From NCBI GenBank assembly GCA_036723975.1, contig DAIMGJ010000002.1, positions 62,001-126,000 of the forward strand: 64,000 nt of DNA, written 5' to 3'. How positions within the stretch are numbered: the first letter of the stretch is position 1; the number at the start of each line of letters is the position of its first letter. The notes below the pieces were generated by a model that was given only the letters and a program-made list of their open reading frames with translations, made no database searches and was not told the DNA's origin. Position numbers and translations under genes: made by a program. This DNA comes from JAILEN01 sp036723975 (GTDB lineage Bacteria; Bacillota; Clostridia; Lachnospirales; Lachnospiraceae). Positions 59,301-64,000 of the stretch are shown here, piece by piece.

Positions 59301-61259
59301 TTATCCTTTAAATGTCACAACGATTTCTTTTATTTTTTTCACAACCTCATTCGCCTCATTAGAATATGCTAAACTCATCACATCTTTTAAATCAGCCAAG
59401 AAGATATCGTGTTGAATCTCTATTGGCTTTGCTACATGAATAAGATTATTCTCTGTTTCTTGTAGTCCTTCTTCACTCATAAGTTTTTCTTCGTAGAGTT
59501 TTTCGCCAGGTCTCAAGCCGATGTATTCGATTTCGATATCCACATCCGGTTTCAAACCTGCTAATTCTATCATGTTTCTGGCAAGGTCTAGGATTTTAAC
59601 CGGCTCGCCCATATCAAGAACAAAGATTTCTCCACCCTTAGCATTTGCTCCAGCTTTTAAAACAAGACTTACCGCTTCCGGAATCGTCATAAAATAACGA
59701 ATAATATCCGGATGGGTTAATGTCACCGGGCCACCTTCTGCTATCTGCCTTTTAAAGAGGGGAACCACAGAGCCATTAGACCCAAGCACATTTCCGAATC
59801 GAACCGCCACGTACTCTGTATGAGCACTTCCTGCTTTTACCTGTTCTCTTCCTACTTCCTCATCATCTACCTGATGGGTAAAAATGCAAGGAAGTTGATC
59901 TTCCTTATTGTTTCGAACATACGCGTCAAAGGTCTGAATAATCATCTCGCAAATACGCTTTGTAGCCCCCATAACATTGGTTGGGTTTACAGCCTTATCT
60001 GTAGATATTAATACAAATCGGTCGCAGTCATATTTCATAGCCGCATAAGCAGTTTTATATGTGCCAACAGCATTATTCTTTATTGCCTCGCACGGACTAT
60101 CCTCCATCAAAGGGACATGCTTGTGTGCAGCTGCATGATAACAGATGTTCGGTCGGTATGTTTCAAACACCGACTCGATTCGTCTGGCATCACGCACAGA
60201 ACCGATTAATGTCACCAGATTTAATTCCGGATGATGACGCTTTAGTTCCAACTGAATATCATACGCATTATTCTCGTACACATCAAAGATAATCAACTGT
60301 TTCGGGTGGTACTTTGCAATCTGTCGGCAAAGTTCCGACCCAATAGAGCCGCCACCTCCGGTAACCAAGACCACTTTATCCTTTATCTGTGCCGACACAT
60401 CCTCCTGATGTAAGGAAATCGGGTCACGTCCCAGGACATCTTCAATGGTAATATTCTGAAGCGCTCCGGCAGATACAATATCTGCTTTTTCCGCATACAT
60501 GTTAGGAAGTTGTTTAATCTTGCATCCGGTTTCCTTGCAAACCTGAATCAAATTCCGCTTTTCACTGGGTTTTAAGCTGGGAATGGCAATATAGATTTCT
60601 TTGACGTCAAACTTTTCTGCGGTGCTAAGGATTTTATCCCGTCCACCTATAACCTCCACGCCGTCAATAGCTCGTCCCCATTTATTTGGATTATCATCTA
60701 TCACACAAACAATTTTTTCATTTCCGCCGGCGCCTCCGCTAACATAGTTTACGTCACGAATAATCATACGCCCCGCAGAGCCTGCGCCAATCAACATGAT
60801 TGGATTAATGGTCTCCTGCCCGTTTCTTGTATTTCTAGCTACCAGATATAACCGATACGAAAACCGAATCAAAAGTGCAAAGAAATATTGAAATCCTACT
60901 CCGAAAACAAAATAGGAAATCGGCATTCGACCAACAAATCCGGTCATTATTACGCCATACAAAAACCATGTGATTACCACAGAGATTGTGACTTTTAAAA
61001 GCTCCATCAGGCTGGCAAATCGCCACATAAAACGATAGGTTCCCAATAGCCAGTACACAAAGATACAGCACACCGTGTACACCACAATGGTATACTTAAA
61101 CATATTCAAATATTCAGACGGAATAAACGAAAACCTTCCATCAAACCGAAGTAGCAGCGCACAAAAATAAGCCACAGGTATCGTTATAAAATCATATAAC
61201 GCAACAAAGTAGCCCACTAAATGCCAGTGTTTTATTTTTCGAATTAAGTTAAACATATT
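59301..61259 (-). CDS. Membrane UDP-GlcNAc 4,6-dehydratase (CapD/WbpM/PglF-like, 652 aa)
   Basis: Four N-terminal membrane helices (to about residue 130), a first Rossmann-like domain with MLIGAGSAGRMIIRD, then the SDR domain with VLVTGGGGSIGSELCRQI and LISTDKAVNPTNVMGATKR. It forms the 4-keto-6-deoxy intermediate, most likely for the priming sugar. Between IQTFDAYVRNN and YVAVRFGNVLG there is an insertion of about 30 residues (QVDDEEVGREQVKAG). The ATG at 61259 is favoured because the promoter -10 box at 61295-61300 leaves no leader for the earlier ATG at 61292. Confidence 0.92.
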   Translation of the reverse strand, partial: NMFNLIRKIKHWHLVGYFVALYDFITIPVAYFCALLLRFDGRFSFIPSEYLNMFKYTIVVYTVCCIFVYWLLGTYRFMWRFASLMELLKVTISVVITWFLYGVIMTGFVGRMPISYFVFGVGFQYFFALLIRFSYRLYLVARNTRNGQETINPIMLIGAGSAGRMIIRDVNYVSGGAGGNEKIVCVIDDNPNKWGRAIDGVEVIGGRDKILSTAEKFDVKEIYIAIPSLKPSEKRNLIQVCKETGCKIKQLPNMYAEKADIVSAGALQNITIEDVLGRDPISLHQEDVSAQIKDKVVLVTGGGGSIGSELCRQIAKYHPKQLIIFDVYENNAYDIQLELKRHHPELNLVTLIGSVRDARRIESVFETYRPNICYHAAAHKHVPLMEDSPCEAIKNNAVGTYKTAYAAMKYDCDRFVLISTDKAVNPTNVMGATKRICEMIIQTFDAYVRNNKEDQLPCIFTHQVDDEEVGREQVKAGSAHTEYVAVRFGNVLGSNGSVVPLFKRQIAEGGPVTLTHPDIIRYFMTIPEAVSLVLKAGANAKGGEIFVLDMGEPVKILDLARNMIELAGLKPDVDIEIEYIGLRPGEKLYEEKLMSEEGLQETENNLIHVAKPIEIQHDIFLADLKDVMSLAYSNEANEVVKKIKEIVVTFKG

Positions 61260-61294
61260 ACTCTCTTCTTCCAAATTTTCGTCATACGTCAATA

Positions 61295-61303
61295 ATTATA
61301 GCA
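61295..61303 (-). promoter_or_regulatory. Extended -10 promoter of the dehydratase gene
   Basis: Minus strand TGCTATAAT, an extended -10 element about 40 nt before the chosen start and just after the terminator of the upstream gene; no clear -35. It would give the sugar operon its own start apart from the Wzz-like gene. Confidence 0.6.
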
Positions 61304-61320
61304 CACTTTAAGTAAAAATA

Positions 61321-61366
61321 AAAACGGCGTATTGTACGATTAATAGCAATGCAATACGCCGTTTTT
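61321..61366 (-). terminator. Terminator behind the Wzz-like gene
   Basis: AAAAACGGCGTATTG and CAATACGCCGTTTTT form a 15-bp stem with a 16- to 17-nt loop, followed by a T-rich run on the minus strand. It separates the Wzz-like gene from the sugar operon. Confidence 0.88.
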
Positions 61367-61370
61367 ATAG

Positions 61371-62831
61371 TTATCTCACATACAATTCTCCCAGAACTTT
61401 TACTTTCTGGTTCTTTAAGATTTCGTATAATGCATAGACGTCTTTCTTTTTCGTTTTTGATTCATAGATAGAGACTACCGTCGGGACAGTGGCATCCAGT
61501 TTGGAAACTGTATCGGAGACATCACTAACATCTATCGCTACGACTTCAATATCTACCCCCAAGGAAGAAGCCTTTTCTTTTAAGGCCTGCATTGCAGATG
61601 AATCTTCTGTCTCTAAATCCGGCTGTAAAACACAGAACCGATCGCTTTTATCCCCGCCGGCGTAGACCTTCATCTGTCCAATGATATTCTCCGACTTAGA
61701 TAACCGGTCAACCTGTTCTTTATAGAGTAGGTTATATATCAATTGGTCACAGGTAAAGAAAGATAAGAATCCATTATTTTGTGTTTGATCCGCTTTTACA
61801 AGTCCAAGGCAAGGCATTGTCGTCACACCTGCAACATCAAGTTCAACAGCACGTGAGTTCAGAATAATATATACAAAGAATAATCCCGCATATAATACAA
61901 TTCCCAAAAATGCACCAACGACAAAGAACTTCGCACTAAGAGATGCAGGAGTCGATAACATTTCATCTGCTTCGTTCGCATCGTCAGATGCTTCTTCATC
62001 CTCTGTATCAGAAATATTCATCTGATACAATTGCTTTTGTGCATCAGAAAACGCATCCACTGTTGTCTTTTGGTTGGTCTTCCACGAAGAAAGATCACTT
62101 TTCGCATTTAACTGATTACTTTGCATAGTCTGCACCACACTCACGCTTGGTGCATCGATAGTACTACGCACAAAGGTTAATGTATAGTGAAATGCAGAAT
62201 TCACATCATCACAGTTTTCTATTGCATGTTTCAATGCAGTTGCTACATTTTCTTCATCCACATCTTCCGGAGTATAAACCGTCAACTCTAAAAATGCCGT
62301 TTGGCTATCATCTTTTACATAAGTTGTTAAATTATCATTAAAAAGTTCCCTGATATAAGACGCATCCGCATCTAGCCCGATTTCTTTTCCAAAAGAGTTT
62401 AGGCTTTCATCCGATTTAACACAGGACTGGTACAAATAACTTACATCAGCTGCATCTACAGTTGCGTCAGTTTTAATCAAGTATTGTACGGTCACTGCCT
62501 TACACTTTGAAGCGTCCATATTCATAAGTATGGAATCCTTTAAGTAGGCTTCTTTTGCATCAATCTGCTGCTGTGTTGCTACTGCAAGCTTTACCGCATC
62601 GATTTCTTCCGCTGTTAATGAAGCTTCCACATCCTCGATAGTTGCTTCCGCTGCTTCACTTGCCTCAGCACTTGCTCGATAAGCGCGGTCGTCTTTTACG
62701 TATTTTCCCGCCATGACAAGAAGTCCAAAGATAAGTGCTACCGCTACAACAGCTCTCCACTGCACCAAAAGTCGTTTGCAAAACTGGATTAAATCAATTT
62801 CCACTTCTTCCTGATAACAATTCTGATTCAT
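61371..62831 (-). CDS. Wzz/CpsC-like chain-length regulator (486 aa)
   Basis: The Wzz-type start EVEIDLIQFCKRLLVQWRAVVAVALIFGL has the first membrane helix at about residues 29-46. A long periplasmic helical part with many Ala/Glu/Asp follows, then a second helix (FFVVGAFLGIVLYAGLFFVYII). The cytoplasmic C-terminal 150 residues look like a degenerate CpsD/MinD-type domain without a Walker A motif. It sets polymer length, usually with a tyrosine kinase, which is not seen here. GGAGGG is right before the ATG at 62831. Confidence 0.88.
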   Translation of the reverse strand: MNQNCYQEEVEIDLIQFCKRLLVQWRAVVAVALIFGLLVMAGKYVKDDRAYRASAEASEAAEATIEDVEASLTAEEIDAVKLAVATQQQIDAKEAYLKDSILMNMDASKCKAVTVQYLIKTDATVDAADVSYLYQSCVKSDESLNSFGKEIGLDADASYIRELFNDNLTTYVKDDSQTAFLELTVYTPEDVDEENVATALKHAIENCDDVNSAFHYTLTFVRSTIDAPSVSVVQTMQSNQLNAKSDLSSWKTNQKTTVDAFSDAQKQLYQMNISDTEDEEASDDANEADEMLSTPASLSAKFFVVGAFLGIVLYAGLFFVYIILNSRAVELDVAGVTTMPCLGLVKADQTQNNGFLSFFTCDQLIYNLLYKEQVDRLSKSENIIGQMKVYAGGDKSDRFCVLQPDLETEDSSAMQALKEKASSLGVDIEVVAIDVSDVSDTVSKLDATVPTVVSIYESKTKKKDVYALYEILKNQKVKVLGELYVR

Positions 62832-62865
62832 ATATCCCTCCAAGATTTTTCAGTCAACACGTATT

Positions 62866-62894
62866 ATTATATATTTCATCCTCTGCAAATACAA
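62866..62894 (-). promoter_or_regulatory. Promoter of the Wzz-like gene
   Basis: Minus strand TTGTAT (62889-62894), 17 nt, TATAAT (62866-62871), about 35 nt before the start codon. The -10 is perfect and the -35 partial. Confidence 0.6.
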
Positions 62895-62945
62895 ACAAAT
62901 ATAAACCGATATTCATATTCTTTTATAGCAATTTGTTCATATTTT

Positions 62946-63302
62946 TCAGTACCAATCTTTGAATCTGTCAATTATGCTTTCAAACTCTTTTTCACCCATC
63001 CTTCTGAACATTTTCGGGACACACTCATATAAAAAAGCGCGAAGTTTCTTTACTGATAATCCACACGTTTTCAAAATTTCTATCTTATGCCTTCTTTTGA
63101 TTTTTACATCCACTTTGTCTAGTTCATCCCAGTCATTCACCCCTATCTTTATTGTTCCAATAACAATAAAAATTCCAATAATACCAAGGAACGCATTTGA
63201 TAACGAATATACCTGCCGGTATTCTTTTTTACCTTCAGATAGTATATTGATTGCTGTCGCAACAAAGACTTTACAAGTAAAAAGAGTAGCTTGCATAAAC
63301 AA
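62946..63302 (-). CDS. Hypothetical membrane segment (118 aa), perhaps the shifted 3' end of the Abi gene
   Basis: It contains one hydrophobic helix (LSNAFLGIIGIFIVIGTI) and a basic, helical C-terminal tail ending RFKDWY. It overlaps the end of the Abi_2 frame by 153 nt, and its composition looks more protein-like than the Abi frame does in the overlap. Either it is a separate short gene (GAGGAG about 11 nt before the ATG) or the Abi gene continues here after a frameshift near 63300. Confidence 0.4.
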   Translation of the reverse strand: MFMQATLFTCKVFVATAINILSEGKKEYRQVYSLSNAFLGIIGIFIVIGTIKIGVNDWDELDKVDVKIKRRHKIEILKTCGLSVKKLRAFLYECVPKMFRRMGEKEFESIIDRFKDWY

Positions 63303-64000
63303 TCTACTCCTCTTTCTCCAATTATTTCAGCAACTAGTTTTCTATACTCCGTTTTGGAGCAAACAAGTTTTAGCGCTATCATAGCTGCAAACAAATCTCT
63401 TTTTCCGTTTACATATTCTCCGGTTTGACCCCTTGCAACTCCTAGTCTATTATGCAAAGATGTATCCGTCAACGGACGATTGGACCTATAACAATACAGT
63501 CTATTCCCATGAGCGCAAAAATTTCTGACCGAGGATATATACATCAAAACACTTTCTAATTCGTTATCACTAAGTTTAAAAGTTTTAGCAATATCTTGTC
63601 GTTCCATCTGCTTCATCATACTATAAAACTTACTAATAGTTCCTAATGACAAAATATTGGTCAATACCCACAACGGTACATATCCGTATTTCTTTAAATA
63701 ATGCGAAATTGACGGATCTGTAGAGCGATCCGAAATCTGCTTTTGTATGGTCGCAATTAAAGCTGTTATATTCTTATTCGCGTCCTTTTTCCCATAATCA
63801 AAATTCAAATATGTAAGATAATTTGGTTCTCCATGCGCCTTAGGAAAATGATATGCAATTAGCGCTTTCATATTTTCTTCAAAAGGTAAAATGTTCTCTA
63901 GTATAATTGATCGTATCCTTCTATCATACATATAAAGGCCATATATCTCGTCAATAGTAGTTCCTTCGATATAAGTGTCAACTTTACCATGTTCATAAAA
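63149..64000 (-). CDS. Abi_2 (AbiD/F-like) HEPN protein, 5' end outside window
   Basis: About 284 residues visible, open through the window edge. GTTIDEIYGLYMYDRRIRSI and PFEENMKALIAYHF are typical for Abi_2. RNFCAHGNRLY holds the HEPN RX4-6H motif (R-NFCA-H). PLWVLTNILSLGTISKFYS is the family's central helix. The family causes abortive infection in lactococci, probably as an RNase. The last 45 residues after GERGVDCLCK look out of frame, so the true C-terminus may be altered by a frameshift. It is next to the polysaccharide locus and leftward-oriented. Confidence 0.85.
   Translation of the reverse strand, partial: FYEHGKVDTYIEGTTIDEIYGLYMYDRRIRSIILENILPFEENMKALIAYHFPKAHGEPNYLTYLNFDYGKKDANKNITALIATIQKQISDRSTDPSISHYLKKYGYVPLWVLTNILSLGTISKFYSMMKQMERQDIAKTFKLSDNELESVLMYISSVRNFCAHGNRLYCYRSNRPLTDTSLHNRLGVARGQTGEYVNGKRDLFAAMIALKLVCSKTEYRKLVAEIIGERGVDCLCKLLFLLVKSLLRQQSIYYLKVKKNTGRYIRYQMRSLVLLEFLLLLEQ

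Noticed and set aside
1..64000. CRISPR arrays, rRNA or tRNA genes
   Set aside because: No regularly spaced repeats and no conserved rRNA or tRNA sequences were recognised by eye on either strand.

Overview
The window looks like a chromosomal segment of a low-GC, Gram-positive, probably anaerobic Clostridia-type bacterium, and a Lachnospiraceae relative fits best. The reasons are AT-rich third positions, strong AGGAGG-type ribosome sites, Gram-positive style promoters, a YobI-like giant NTPase, a rubredoxin-flavin reductase and a Firmicutes-style Wzx/Wzy capsule locus. The genus assignment is inference. The sequence is draft quality: ten Ns at 7556-7565 split one gene.

Region 1 (1-26.4 kb) is an accessory or defence island, mostly on the minus strand and full of decayed insertion sequences. 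It begins with a partial AAA ATPase. Next is a tyrosine recombinase followed by two convergent genes (a GNAT-like membrane protein and a methyltransferase). The upstream regions of these two genes share an exact 18-bp sequence in inverted orientation, so the 1.77-kb segment may be invertible. Then come a hicAB toxin-antitoxin pair with a clear operator, an HNH protein, an Xre-ImmA-PIN-like three-gene module, a HEPN protein, a ferredoxin-GNAT protein, a 1229-residue YobI/KAP-type NTPase, a class II Fic protein, a Rieske oxygenase interrupted by an in-frame stop and running in frame into a flavin reductase-rubredoxin, a cluster of proteasome-like Ntn protein, phosphoribosyltransferase and DprA-like protein, and a RES-domain protein. 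IS66-family ends and fragments and IS3-family relics lie between them.

Region 2 (26.5-62.9 kb) is a surface-polysaccharide locus. Apart from rfbG, it reads leftward from a Wzz-like gene at 62.8 kb to a priming sugar phosphotransferase at 27.7 kb. Recognisable pathways are UDP-L-FucNAc (CapE, CapG, CapF), UDP-glucuronate/galacturonate (Ugd and a 4-epimerase), a CDP-3,6-dideoxyhexose (RfbF, RfbG, RfbH, an RfbC-like epimerase and a reductase), and a UDP-GlcNAc dehydratase plus reductase that probably make the priming sugar. Assembly functions are Wzx, a Wzy-like protein, at least five intact glycosyltransferases, three acyltransferase-3 proteins, two hexapeptide acyltransferases and an N-acetyl-sugar amidotransferase. 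Several broken genes and a tandem duplication show active remodelling of the locus.

Region 3 (62.9-64 kb) holds an Abi_2-type HEPN gene that runs off the window and seems frameshifted at its 3' end. No rRNA, tRNA or CRISPR array was seen. The observations most worth following up are the putative two-gene inverton, the Ntn/PRTase/DprA cluster and the Xre/ImmA/PIN-like cluster.
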